Assembly: GCA_963818985.1 (NCBI GenBank)
Contig: CAWFUJ010000009.1
Location: forward strand, 310,001 to 374,000
Source of the DNA: JAFEDN01 sp963818985
GTDB taxonomy: Bacteria > Pseudomonadota > Gammaproteobacteria > Coxiellales > Coxiellaceae
Length of the DNA: 64,000 nt
Direction: 5' to 3'
Shown piece after piece: positions 43,968-53,111 of this stretch. A model generated the notes under the pieces. It saw only the letters and a list, made by a program, of their open reading frames with translations. It searched no databases and was not told the DNA's origin. How positions within the stretch are numbered: position 1 is the first letter of the stretch; every line of letters begins with the position of its first letter. The position numbers were made by a program, and so were the translations under genes.

Positions 43968-46900
43968 CATCCATAGTATTTTAATTATCGGGGCAGGCCC
44001 GATTGTGATTGGCCAGGCTTGTGAATTTGATTACTCAGGTACACAAGCATGTCGGGCTCTACGTGAAGAGGGTTATCGAGTTATTTTAATTAATTCTAAC
44101 CCAGCCACCATTATGACCGATCCCGACATGGCCGATGCGACTTATATTGAACCCATTCATTGGCAGGTCGTGGAAAAAATCATCGCCAAAGAGAAAGCCG
44201 GATGCGTTAATACCGACAATGGGGGGGCAAACTGCTTTAAATTGTGCATTGGATTTAGTGCGCGAAGGGTGTGTTAAGTAAATATGGCGTGCAGATCATT
44301 GGCGCCTCGCGCGAGGCGATTGATAAAGCCGAAGACCGCGAATTGTTTCGCCAGGCCATGAATAAAATAGGCTTGGCGACGCCACGTTCTGGCTTGGCGC
44401 ATAATATGGAAGATGCCTGGCGGATATTAGAAGAAATAGGATTCCCTGCGGTGATTCGTCCATCGTTTACCATGGGCGGCAGCGGTGGTGGTATTGCTTA
44501 TAATCGTGAAGAATTTGAAGAAATATGTCAAGGGGGTTTGGAATTATCGCCAACTCTGAATTATTGATTGACGAATCGATTATTGGCTGGAAGGAATATG
44601 AAATGGAGGTGGTTCGCGATTGTAAAGACAATTGCATTATTGTGTGTGGAATTGAAAATTTCGATCCGGTGGGAATTCATACCGGTGATTCCATCACTGT
44701 TGCCCCGATTCAAACTTTAACTGATAAAGAATATCAAGTTTTGCGTAACGCAGCCATCGCCATTTTGCGTGAAATCGGCGTTGAAACCGGTGGTTCGAAC
44801 GTGCAATTTGCAGTTCATCCCCAAGATGGGCGGTTGATGGTGATCGAGATGAATCCGCGAGTATCTCGATCATCCGCCCTGGCTTCCAAAGCCACTGGTT
44901 TTCCCATCGCTAAAGTAGCGGCAAAATTGGCAGTTGGTTATACCCTGGATGAATTAGCCAATGAAATAACTGGTGGTAAAACGCCAGCCTCATTTGAACC
45001 GACCATCGACTATGTGGTAACAAAATTACCTCGATTTAATTTTGAAAAATTTCCTCAATCCGATCCACGGCTGACAACACAAATGAAATCGGTCGGGGAA
45101 GTAATGGCCATTGGTCGAAATTTTCAAGAATCCTTGCAAAAAGCTATTCGAGGTTTAGAAATTGGTGTCAATGGATTAGATGCTAAAATTGATTTTAATA
45201 ATCCTTCCCTCGACGCAGAGCAAATCGATACTCGACTACATCAAGAATTACGCATCGCCGGGCCTGATCGTCTTTGGTATATTGCTGACGCATTTCGTTA
45301 CGGATTTTCACTGGAGCAAATTCATTCTTTAACGCGCATTGACCCTTGGTTCCTCATCCAAATTGCCGATTTAGTCCAAAGTGAACAAGAGTTAAGCCAT
45401 TATCGCCTGCCACAAATGACAGCTGACATGCTGTTTGCTTTAAAGCGCCAGGGCTTTTCAGATTATCGATTGGGGTTCCTGTTGCAAGAAACTGAAGAAG
45501 AGGTGCGTCACTATCGCCATCAATTAGGTATTAGGCCAGTTTATAAACGGGTTGATACCTGTGCCGCAGAATTTAGTACCGACACTGCCTACCTGTATTC
45601 AACTTACGAGCAAGAAAATGAATGTGCACCTAGCCATAACGAAAAAATTATGGTGTTAGGAGGGGGGCCAAATCGGATTGGGCAAGGAATTGAATTTGAT
45701 TATTGCTGTGTACATGCTGCCTTAGCCATGCGGGAATTAGGCTATGAAACCATTATGGTTAATTGTAATCCTGAAACCGTTTCAACCGATTATGATATTT
45801 CAAATCGCCTTTACTTTGAGTCATTGACCTTAGAAGATGTACTAGAAATTGTGGCGATAGAAAAACCTAAAGGGGTCATTGTTCAATATGGCGGTCAAAC
45901 TCCCTTAAAGTTAGCACGTGACCTAGCCAAAGCGGGGGTGCCGATTATTGGCACTTCTCCAGAAGCCATTGATTGTGCCGAAGACCGCGAACGTTTTCAT
46001 CATTTATTAAATGAATTGGGTTTGTCGCAACCCCGTAATGGCACGGTTCGCAGTCGAGAAGAAGGATTGAGACTAGCAAAAGTTTTTGCGTATCCGATGA
46101 TAGTTCGCCCTTCTTATGTTTTAGGTGGGCGGGCTATGAAGGTTATTTTTAACGAACACGAATTAACGAAGTACATGCAGACTGTCTCTGGCGTGTCGCC
46201 GGAGTCACCTTTATTACTTGATCAATTTTTAGATGATGCGATTGAAGTCGATGTAGATGCAGTCTGTGATGGTCAACAAGTATTGATTGGTGGGATTTTA
46301 GAGCATATCGAACAAGCGGGTGTTCACTCGGGTGATTCATCCTGCACTTTTCCCCCTCATAGTTTAAGTAAAGATATTCAACAAAGATTGAAAGAACAAA
46401 TGCGTTTAATGGCCAAAAAACTAGGGGTGATTGGCTTGATCAATGCCCAGTTTGCGATTAAAAATAATGAAATTTTTGTGTTAGAAGTCAATCCACGTGC
46501 TTCGCGGACTGTTCCATTTATTGCTAAAGCCACGGGCCTTTCACTGGCTAAAATTGCTGCCCGGTGCATGGTCGGAGTGAGCTTAGCCGAACAAGGCGTG
46601 CACCAAGAAATTATTCCCCCTTATTTTGCTATTAAAAATGCCATATTCCCCTTTGCAAAATTTCCTGGAGTAGATCCCATCTTAGGTCCAGAAATGCGTT
46701 CAACCGGAGAGGTGATGGGAATAGGTAGCAGTTTTGGCCAAGCATTTGCTAAAGGACAATTGAGCAGTGGACAGCGATTACCTTCCAGCGGCCGTGCCTT
46801 TGTTAGCGTTCGCGATGCAGATAAATCTCGGGTCGCAAAAGTTGCAAAACTATTAGTTGAGCAAGGCTTTACGGTAATGGCAACGCAAGGCACCGCCGCT

Positions 46901-47215
46901 GCTTTAGCGGCTGCTGGGGTGCCTTGTGAAATAGCTAACAAAGTGAATGAAGGCCGACCTCATATTGTCGATATGATTAAAAATAATGAGATTCAATTTA
47001 TTGTGAATACCACTGAAGGTGAGCAAGCGATTGCCGATTCATTTGCCATTCGTCGCAATGCGGTATCACGAAAGATTTGTTACACTACGACTTTGGCGGG
47101 TGGGGAAGCAGCTTGTTTGGCTTTATTAGCTGGTGATATAGGTGATGTGAATAGCTTACAAAGTCTGCATCAACAGGTGGCGCAATTAACATTGTCTAAC
47201 GAGGAGGTTTTATGA
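43951..47215 (+). CDS. carB: Carbamoyl-phosphate synthase large subunit, interrupted by three indels
   Basis: The enzyme makes carbamoyl phosphate from ammonia, bicarbonate and two ATP. The start MPKRTDIHSILIIGAGPIVI, two ATP-grasp halves and a C-terminal MGS-like domain are recognisable. The frame shifts three times near the start: an extra base at about 44197, an extra base at about 44270 and a missing base at about 44555–44558. Between these the protein matches the family closely (PTMGGQTALNCALDLVREG, SPT.ELLIDESIIGWKEYEM). With the net +1 removed the gene is exactly 1088 codons. Sequencing error is more likely than decay. greA starts 4 bp before its end. Confidence 0.9.
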
Positions 47216-47685
47216 CAAAAGTGCCTATGACTCTTGAGGGACATAAAAAGCTGACTGTAGAATTGGAAAGATTAAAAAATGCCGAACGTCCGCGAATTAT
47301 TGCCGCCATTTCTGAGGCTCGTGCTCATGGTGATTTAAAAGAAAATGCAGAATACCATGCTGCTAGAGAACAACAAGGTTTTATTGAAGGTCGGATCCGC
47401 GAACTAGAATCTAAATTATCGAATGCCCACGTGATCGATGTGAGTAAATTGATGAATGCCGGTAAAGTTGTTTTTGGTTCCACGGTGACTTTGAGTCATA
47501 TGAATGACGAGAGCCAAGTAACCTATCAGATTGTTGGTGAAGATGAAGCGGATATAAAACAACGAAAAGTTTCGGTGAGCTCTCCTTTAGCGCGCGCATT
47601 AATTGGCAAGAATGTTAACGACGAAGTGGTGGTTAAAACCCCACAGGGAGATATCGCTTACGAGATCGTTGCGGTGGAATATTAA
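47212..47685 (+). CDS. greA: Transcription elongation factor GreA
   Basis: The 157-residue factor rescues backtracked RNA polymerase by stimulating transcript cleavage. It has the N-terminal coiled coil with the acidic tip motif ARAHGDLKENAEYHAAREQQGFIEGRI and a C-terminal FKBP-like domain (SPLARALIGKNVNDEVVVKTPQG). Its ATG overlaps the carB stop (ATGA-type), with GAGGAGG upstream. carAB–greA order is common in gammaproteobacteria. Confidence 0.97.
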   Translation: MTKVPMTLEGHKKLTVELERLKNAERPRIIAAISEARAHGDLKENAEYHAAREQQGFIEGRIRELESKLSNAHVIDVSKLMNAGKVVFGSTVTLSHMNDESQVTYQIVGEDEADIKQRKVSVSSPLARALIGKNVNDEVVVKTPQGDIAYEIVAVEY

Positions 47686-47689
47686 AAAG

Positions 47690-47757
47690 TGTCATTCCGG
47701 AAAACGCTAGTGCCTTATGGCGCCGCGGGATGACATGGGCTGCGGGACGACGTAGCA
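47690..47757. repeat. GTCATTCCGG…GGGATGACA repeat after greA
   Basis: GTCATTCCGGAAAACGCTAG and CGCCGCGGGATGACA form an imperfect inverted repeat, followed by a further GGGACGACG. Family member in the 130-bp greA–nucleotidyltransferase gap. Confidence 0.55.
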
Positions 47758-47815
47758 AGGGACAAAGTATTAGCATTTATCCGGGATTGACACTCATTGT
47801 TACAAGGAGGTATTT

Positions 47816-48328
47816 ATGCCCACGGCTTCTGCTCAGAAGATTTTGCCTATGGCTGAGTTAATCAAAGAACTCACCTACCACCGCCGTAAAAAAAATAAAA
47901 TAATTTTTGCCCATGGCGTTTTCGATATGTTACATCGAGGCCATGTTACTCTAATATCAGAAGCTAAAAAGCTAGATGGTATTTTAGTAGTTGGAGTCGA
48001 AAACGATGAAAACGTTAAAAAATTAAAAGGTAATGACCGTCCAATCCATTCACAACAGGCTAGGCTGTATGTCTTATCACACCTTGAACCTATCGATTAT
48101 CTTTTTCTCATTCCTCAATATCAATTGCAAGACATGAATGCATTCTATACCGATATTTATAAACAACTAGGAGCGGATGTACTGGCCACTTGCGTTGAAG
48201 CGGGCCGTTACGGTTTACTTAAAAAAGAACACGCTAAAGATGCAGGAATGGATTTCGTCAATATACCTGAACTTTATGAACGCAATACTACCAAGGTGAT
48301 TGAAATTCTTTGTCAAACTAATAAATAG
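47816..48328 (+). CDS. Cytidylyltransferase-like nucleotidyltransferase
   Basis: The 170-residue protein has the HxGH-superfamily nucleotide-binding motif in FAHGVFDMLHRGHV (about residues 36–49) and resembles the adenylyltransferase domain of HldE (RfaE) and glycerol-3-phosphate cytidylyltransferases. The usual C-terminal ISTT-like signature appears as ERNTTKVIE. AAGGAGG precedes the ATG. The archease gene starts 1 bp after its stop, then rtcB, so an RNA-related role is possible. A sugar-nucleotide role is equally possible. Confidence 0.82.
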   Translation: MPTASAQKILPMAELIKELTYHRRKKNKIIFAHGVFDMLHRGHVTLISEAKKLDGILVVGVENDENVKKLKGNDRPIHSQQARLYVLSHLEPIDYLFLIPQYQLQDMNAFYTDIYKQLGADVLATCVEAGRYGLLKKEHAKDAGMDFVNIPELYERNTTKVIEILCQTNK

Positions 48329-48329
48329 T

Positions 48330-48746
48330 ATGAGCGAGCTGAGTTATTATTACTTTGACCATGAAGCCGATATTGGTATCGTCGGCCAGGGCAAAACGTT
48401 AGAAGAAGCATTTGAACAAGCGGCGCGCGCAGTATTTGCTTATATGGCAGATCTTTCAAAAGTCAATGCTCTTCAAACTATTCAAATCGAATTTGAAGAA
48501 ACGGATCAAGAATTAGCATTAGTGGAGTGGTTAAATAAATTAATTGGTGAATCACGCCAAGCAGGAATAATTTTGGCAAATTTTAAATTACGCCATCAAG
48601 GCGATTATTGGCGAGGTGAAGCAAGTGGTGAACCATGGCAGGAGTCTACACCGCGAGGGACTGAAGTGAAGGGTGCAACCTTGACCATGTTATCTGTCAG
48701 TCAACACCCAGGCTTTTGGCAAGCTCGGTGTGTGGTTGATGTTTAA
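48330..48746 (+). CDS. Archease, activator of RtcB RNA ligase
   Basis: The 138-residue protein shows the archease signature YYYFDHEADIGIVGQGKTLEEAFEQ with metal-binding acidic residues, LVEWLNKLIGE, and the C-terminal GAT…MLSV…RCVVDV. ATG 48330 is chosen because it follows the upstream stop directly and the family starts about six residues before the FDHEADI segment. Archease promotes guanylylation and turnover of RtcB, whose gene follows 14 bp later. Confidence 0.93.
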   Translation: MSELSYYYFDHEADIGIVGQGKTLEEAFEQAARAVFAYMADLSKVNALQTIQIEFEETDQELALVEWLNKLIGESRQAGIILANFKLRHQGDYWRGEASGEPWQESTPRGTEVKGATLTMLSVSQHPGFWQARCVVDV

Positions 48747-48760
48747 AACAGAGAGTAGCT

Positions 48761-50195
48761 ATGGACATGCAACGCATACAAAAAATTGATGAATACCGTT
48801 GGACAATGCCACGTAGTCCAGGAGAAATTCGCGCGGAAATATGCTTCTATGGCAGCGAATCATTAATCGCCCACATGGACGAAAAAGTCCTCGAACAAAT
48901 CACCAATGTTGCCCGTTTACCTGGATTGGTTGGGATGGCCATGGCTATGCCAGATGCCCATTGGGGATATGGGTTTCCAATTGGAGGGGTCGCTGCTTTT
49001 GATCCGGAACAAGGCGGTATTATTTCTGCAGGGGGTGTGGGGTTTGATATTTCTTGTGGGATCCGTTGCTTGCGCACCAACTTACTCTGGAACGATATCA
49101 TGAATTCCAGCCATCATTTGGCGGATATTTTATTTCAAACTATTCCAGCAGGCGTGGGTCGAGAAGGTTTACTGAAATTATCTCCTCGCGAATTGGATCA
49201 TGTATTAATCGGCGGAGCGAATTGGGCTGTTAAACAAGGCTATGGTCATAAGGGGGATTTAGAATTTATCGAAGAGCATGGGCAAATGGCGGGTGCTATT
49301 CCAGAGCATGTTTCTGAGTTAGCTAAAAAACGTCAGCGTGGGGAAATGGGGACGTTAGGGTCAGGTAATCATTATTTAGAAGTGCAAATGGTCGATAAAA
49401 TTTATGATCTCGTGTCGGCGCAAGCATTCGGACTTCGTGAAGGTCAAGTATCTTATTTCCATTCATTGCGGTTCTCGAGGTCTGGGCCATCAAATTGGCA
49501 CCGATTATTTGGTGAGATTGGCCAAGGCCGCAGCAAGATTAAAAGTGACTTTACCTGATCGCGAACTGGCTTGTGCGCCGATCAAATCGCTGAAGGCCAG
49601 GAATATTTAGGCGCCATGAATGCTGGCATTAATTGTGCATTGGCGAATCGACAAATCCTCACTCATTTAACTCGCGAAGGTATGCAGCGTATTGATCCTG
49701 GAGTCGACGTTCAAACACTTTATGATGTTTCCCATAACACCTGTAAACTCGAAGCCCATGAGGTTGACGGTCAAACTCGGCATTTATACGTGCATCGCAA
49801 GGGCGCCACGCGCGCTTTTGGCCCTGGTCATTCGGCTCTGCCGAATATTTACCGGCCAGTGGGTCAGCCAGTCGTGGTGGGTGGAAGTATGGGGACTGGA
49901 TCTTATATTCTTGCCGGCAATCCGCCTTCAATTAAACCGTGCATTTGCTTCCGCCAGCCATGGAGCGGGAAGGGCGATGAGCAGACACCAAGCCATCAAG
50001 CAATGGCAAGGACGTCAGTTAGTTGATCAATTGAGCTTGGAGGGGATCATTATCCGCAGCGCCACGATGCGCGGAGTCGCTGAAGAAGCCCCGCTCGCTT
50101 ACAAAGACGTTCACATAGTTGCAGAGTCGACAGAAAAAAGCGGATTAGCACGGCGTGTCGCATTATTAAAGCCAAAAATATGTGTGAAGGGTTAA
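48761..50195 (+). CDS. rtcB: RtcB 3'-phosphate RNA ligase, interrupted by three indels
   Basis: RtcB joins 2',3'-cyclic-phosphate and 5'-OH RNA ends using GTP and Mn2+. Conserved elements: PDAHWGYGFPIGGV, metal-binding Cys in GGVGFDISCGIRC, LGSGNHYLEVQ, HCGSRGLGHQIGTDY, and the guanylylated His in ASHGAGRAMSR. These lie in three frames because of an extra base at about 49450, a missing base at about 49587 and an extra base at about 49934–49936. Removing the net +1 gives exactly 478 codons. The sequence between breaks is intact, so sequencing error is likelier than a pseudogene. Its end overlaps the next (convergent) gene by 4 bp. Confidence 0.9.
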
Positions 50196-50767
50196 CTAAT
50201 ATTTCCCTTCTCCCGCTTCCATTTGATATTACAGCCGAGGCTAGGATGTTGAACTGGATTGACGGTTTGTCCAGAAAGAATAGCATCCAGAGCTGCCTTT
50301 AAATCCTCTCCGGTCACGGGAATTTTTTTTCCAGGCGTTGACTCATCAAAACGCCCACGATAAACACACGATAAATTTTTGTCGAATATATAAAAATCCG
50401 GGGTGCAGGCGGCCTGGAAATCTTTAGCTGTTTGCTGTGATTCATCAAACAAATAAGGAAACGGATAATGGTATAAGGTGGCAATTTGCTGCATTTTATC
50501 AGGAGAGTCATCAGGATAGTCTTTTATATCATTGGAATTAATAGCAATAAAGTTAATCCCTTTTGTTTGATATTCCGCCGAAACTTCCACTAATTTTGTT
50601 TGAATATGTTGTACAAACGGGCAATGGTTGCAGATAAACATCACCACTGTCGCAATGGGTGATTTCAGTTCTTGCAGCGAGAGCATTTTACCGGAAATGG
50701 TATCTGGTAGGGTGAAGTCCGGCGCTTTGGTACCTAAAGGCATCATGTTTGATGCAGTTAATGACAT
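50192..50767 (-). CDS. Thioredoxin-fold redox protein (AhpC/TSA-like)
   Basis: The 191-residue protein has the thioredoxin-like APDFTLPDTISGK opening and FICNHCPFVQHIQ, with Cys in CNHC, a motif of the thioredoxin-family group that ends in PSLGCNIKWK as this one does. A third Cys (AACTPDFYIFD) is conserved. Likely cytoplasmic peroxide or disulfide reductase; the specific substrate is unknown. Convergent with rtcB. Confidence 0.88.
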   Translation of the reverse strand: MSLTASNMMPLGTKAPDFTLPDTISGKMLSLQELKSPIATVVMFICNHCPFVQHIQTKLVEVSAEYQTKGINFIAINSNDIKDYPDDSPDKMQQIATLYHYPFPYLFDESQQTAKDFQAACTPDFYIFDKNLSCVYRGRFDESTPGKKIPVTGEDLKAALDAILSGQTVNPVQHPSLGCNIKWKREKGNIS

Positions 50768-50902
50768 ATAGTTCCCTTAATTTTAAAAATAACAAATATA
50801 GCAGATCTTCATTCTCAATTGTATACTATCAATTTTTAATTCTTGGGGATCCATTAAAAGTAACTTATACAGGTATAAGGAAAAAATGAATTAAATGCTG
50901 AT

Positions 50903-50944
50903 ATTTATCCTGGATACCGGCGAAGGCCGCTATCCAGGATAAAT
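50903..50944. repeat. 42-bp ATTTATCCTGGATA…TATCCAGGATAAAT palindrome
   Basis: ATTTATCCTGGATACCGGC, a 4-bp loop (GAAG) and GCCGCTATCCAGGATAAAT form a nearly perfect hairpin in the 206-bp divergent gap before trhO. Same GGATACCGG subfamily as 2521 and 34052. Confidence 0.8.
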
Positions 50945-50973
50945 GTTCGTCTTAAGTATTAGCTTGGGTATAT

Positions 50974-51747
50974 ATGCAAACACAGAACGAAATATCAATG
51001 AAAAATATATTAAATATTGCTGCCTATAAATTTGTTAGTTTACCAGCGGGGCAATTATCCGATTGGCGATCCGCTTTGAAAATTAAAGCTAACGAATGTT
51101 ATTTAAAAGGTACCATTTTATTAAGTATCGAGGGAATTAATTTATTTTTAGCCGGTGAGCCAGATTATATTCAAGAGTTTCAAAATTTTCTGCAGCAGCA
51201 GTACCCTCAATTAAAAAATTTACATTACCGGCAAAGCTGGTCTGATTTTCAACCTTTTAGACGTTTGCTGGTGCGCTTAAAAAAAGAAATTATTTCCATG
51301 GGTTGTGCACAGATCCAACCTGAAAAGCAGAACGCACCTTATCTTCATCCTAAAATACTTCGCCAATGGTTTGAACAAGGACTGCCAATGGTGGTACTTG
51401 ATACTCGCAATGATTACGAAGTGAAGCTAGGAACGTTTGATAAGGCCATGGAATTAAATATAAAAAATTTTCGTCATTTTCCGCAAGCGATTAAACAACT
51501 TCCGCCAGAAATCAAAGAACAACCGATTGTTACCTTTTGTACGGGAGGTATTCGTTGTGAAAAGGCGGCATTATGGCTACAGAGTCAGGGTTTTAAAAAC
51601 GTCTATCAACTACAAGGGGGCATTTTAAATTATTTTGCCGAATGTGGAGAGGATTTTTTTCATGGCAAATGTTTTGTATTTGATGATCGCAGTACAATTG
51701 ATTCGATGTCAATGCATAATCACACTAACAATAACAAAGAAAATTAA
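50974..51747 (+). CDS. trhO: Rhodanese-domain tRNA uridine hydroxylase (TrhO/YceA), short form
   Basis: The 257-residue product resembles TrhO, which hydroxylates U34 of tRNAs to 5-hydroxyuridine. An N-terminal ferredoxin-like part (LKGTILLSIEGINLFLAG) precedes a rhodanese domain with VVLDTRNDYEVKLGTF and active-site CTGGIRCEKAA. E. coli TrhO has ~100 more residues with Cys clusters; here the protein ends after NYFAECGEDFFHGKCFVFDDR, so the Cys-rich tail is missing. Start 50974 is uncertain; ATG 50998 is the alternative. Confidence 0.9.
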   Translation: MQTQNEISMKNILNIAAYKFVSLPAGQLSDWRSALKIKANECYLKGTILLSIEGINLFLAGEPDYIQEFQNFLQQQYPQLKNLHYRQSWSDFQPFRRLLVRLKKEIISMGCAQIQPEKQNAPYLHPKILRQWFEQGLPMVVLDTRNDYEVKLGTFDKAMELNIKNFRHFPQAIKQLPPEIKEQPIVTFCTGGIRCEKAALWLQSQGFKNVYQLQGGILNYFAECGEDFFHGKCFVFDDRSTIDSMSMHNHTNNNKEN

Positions 51748-51751
51748 TATT

Positions 51752-51795
51752 ATCATTCCGCGAGCCGAGCTGTGTACACGGTGCGCGGGATGACC
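51752..51795. repeat. Degenerate TCATTCCGCGAG…GCGCGGGATGACC repeat
   Basis: ATCATTCCGCGAGCC and GCGCGGGATGACC lie 5 bp after trhO as a decayed member of the GTCATCCCG family. The rest of the 176-bp gap before def shows nothing recognisable. Confidence 0.45.
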
Positions 51796-51923
51796 AATTG
51801 TTATCCGATGAAACTTTTTAATTTGAAAATGCACCCAGATTGTTTAGAATATCCCCGTCGCGTAAAGACAGTCCCCTCGGGGTGGGAACTTATAATTAAT
51901 TTTTAATTTAAAGGGTTAAATAA

Positions 51924-52445
51924 ATGTCCATCGTTAAAATTTTACAATTTCCAGATCCACGTTTAAAAAAAGCCGCTCAATGGGTGGAAAAAGTGGATGA
52001 TGACGTTAGAAAAATAGTTAATGATATGTTTGATACCCATTATAATGCCGAAAATTGCGCGGCCTTAGCGGCGACACAATTGGATTTTATTAATCCCCCT
52101 CGGATTACCGTCATTGATTTTTCTGAAAAAAGAGATCAGCCATTATGTTTAATTAATGCTGAAATTATTGCCCGGGAAGGTGAACAGATTGTGCCTGAAG
52201 GCTGTATGTCAGTGGGTGGTGAGTTGGAAGATAGAATCTTTGAATATGTACCTAGGGCGATGAAAATCAAAGTTCGTGCTTTAAATACTGAAGGCCAGCC
52301 ATTTGAAATGGAAGCCGAAGGATTTATGGCGCAATGTATCCAGCATGAATTGGACCATTTAGATGGCCATCTTTATTTGGACCGTTTATCGTTTTTGAAA
52401 CGCGATCGCTTGATCACAAAACTAATGAAACTTTTAAAGAAATGA
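51924..52445 (+). CDS. def: Peptide deformylase, divergent in motif 1
   Basis: The 173-residue protein is homologous to peptide deformylase, which removes N-formyl from nascent proteins. Metal ligands are present: Cys in EGCMSVGGE and the two His of QHELDHLDGH with catalytic Glu. Motif 1 (normally GxGxAAxQ) reads CAALAATQ, so both glycines are lost while Gln is kept. This suggests a paralogue with altered activity rather than the housekeeping enzyme. ychJ overlaps its stop by 4 bp. Confidence 0.9.
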   Translation: MSIVKILQFPDPRLKKAAQWVEKVDDDVRKIVNDMFDTHYNAENCAALAATQLDFINPPRITVIDFSEKRDQPLCLINAEIIAREGEQIVPEGCMSVGGELEDRIFEYVPRAMKIKVRALNTEGQPFEMEAEGFMAQCIQHELDHLDGHLYLDRLSFLKRDRLITKLMKLLKK

Positions 52446-52918
52446 GCGCAGAATCAGCCAGTATGGCTTGCCCTTGTGGCTCAGAAAAATCTTACGAAAA
52501 TTGTTGTCAGCCTTATCTGCAAGGGGAACTATATCCGCCAACCCCCCAAGCATTAATGCGCTCTCGTTACACAGCTTACACACGTGCTGATATTGAATAT
52601 ATTCAACGTACCATGCGCGGTCCAGCATTGCAGGGCTTTAATGCGGAAAGTGCTGGACAGTGGGCACGGCAAATTCAATGGTTAAATTTGAAAATTGTTG
52701 ACGCTCCTGCTGTTAATGATCAAACTGTTCGGGGTTATATAGAGTTTATGGCTTTTTTTTCAGAGAATGGCTGTCGACAAGTGATCCATGAACGCAGTGA
52801 ATTTCAAAAACTTGAAGGTCGATGGTATTACTTCCAAGGTCGTACCCCAAAAATTAATCGCAATGATTCCTGCCCTTGCGGTAGTTTAAAAAAATTTAAA
52901 TATTGCTGTCAGCGCTAA
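52442..52918 (+). CDS. ychJ: YchJ-family SEC-C zinc-motif protein
   Basis: The 158-residue protein has SEC-C zinc-binding motifs at both ends (CPCGSEKSYENCC near residue 10, CPCGSLKKFKYCC at the C-terminus) and the NTF2-like YchJ core (ALMRSRYTAYTRADIEYI, FQGRTPKINRND). Function unknown. It overlaps def by 4 bp. Confidence 0.92.
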   Translation: MSAESASMACPCGSEKSYENCCQPYLQGELYPPTPQALMRSRYTAYTRADIEYIQRTMRGPALQGFNAESAGQWARQIQWLNLKIVDAPAVNDQTVRGYIEFMAFFSENGCRQVIHERSEFQKLEGRWYYFQGRTPKINRNDSCPCGSLKKFKYCCQR

Positions 52919-52928
52919 GCTCGCATAC

Positions 52929-53105
52929 GTCATCCCGGAAAACGCGCAGCGTTTATCCGGGACCCAGGATGAATACTGACGTTTAATGGATTTAATCCAC
53001 AAAGTCCAATATTTATTTCTAGAACTTTTTGTTTAAAAACTCTGAATAAATGTAAATATTGTATCCTGGGTCCCGGATAAATACTGCGCATTTTCCGGGA
53101 TGACA
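52929..53105. repeat. Two inverted copies of the GTCATCCCGG palindrome
   Basis: 52929–52972 (GTCATCCCGGAAAACGCGCA…ATCCGGGACCCAGGATGA) and 53061–53105 (GTATCCTGGGTCCCGGATAA…TTTTCCGGGATGAC) are about 40 bp each and inverted with respect to each other, so the whole 177 bp could form one long hairpin. They fill the gap between convergent ychJ and lysAC. Confidence 0.85.
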
Positions 53106-53111
53106 ATAATT

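Noticed and set aside
44271..44567. Separate 98-codon ORF between carB pieces
   Set aside because: Its product (SKYGVQIIGASREAIDKAED…) is the continuation of CarB in a shifted frame.
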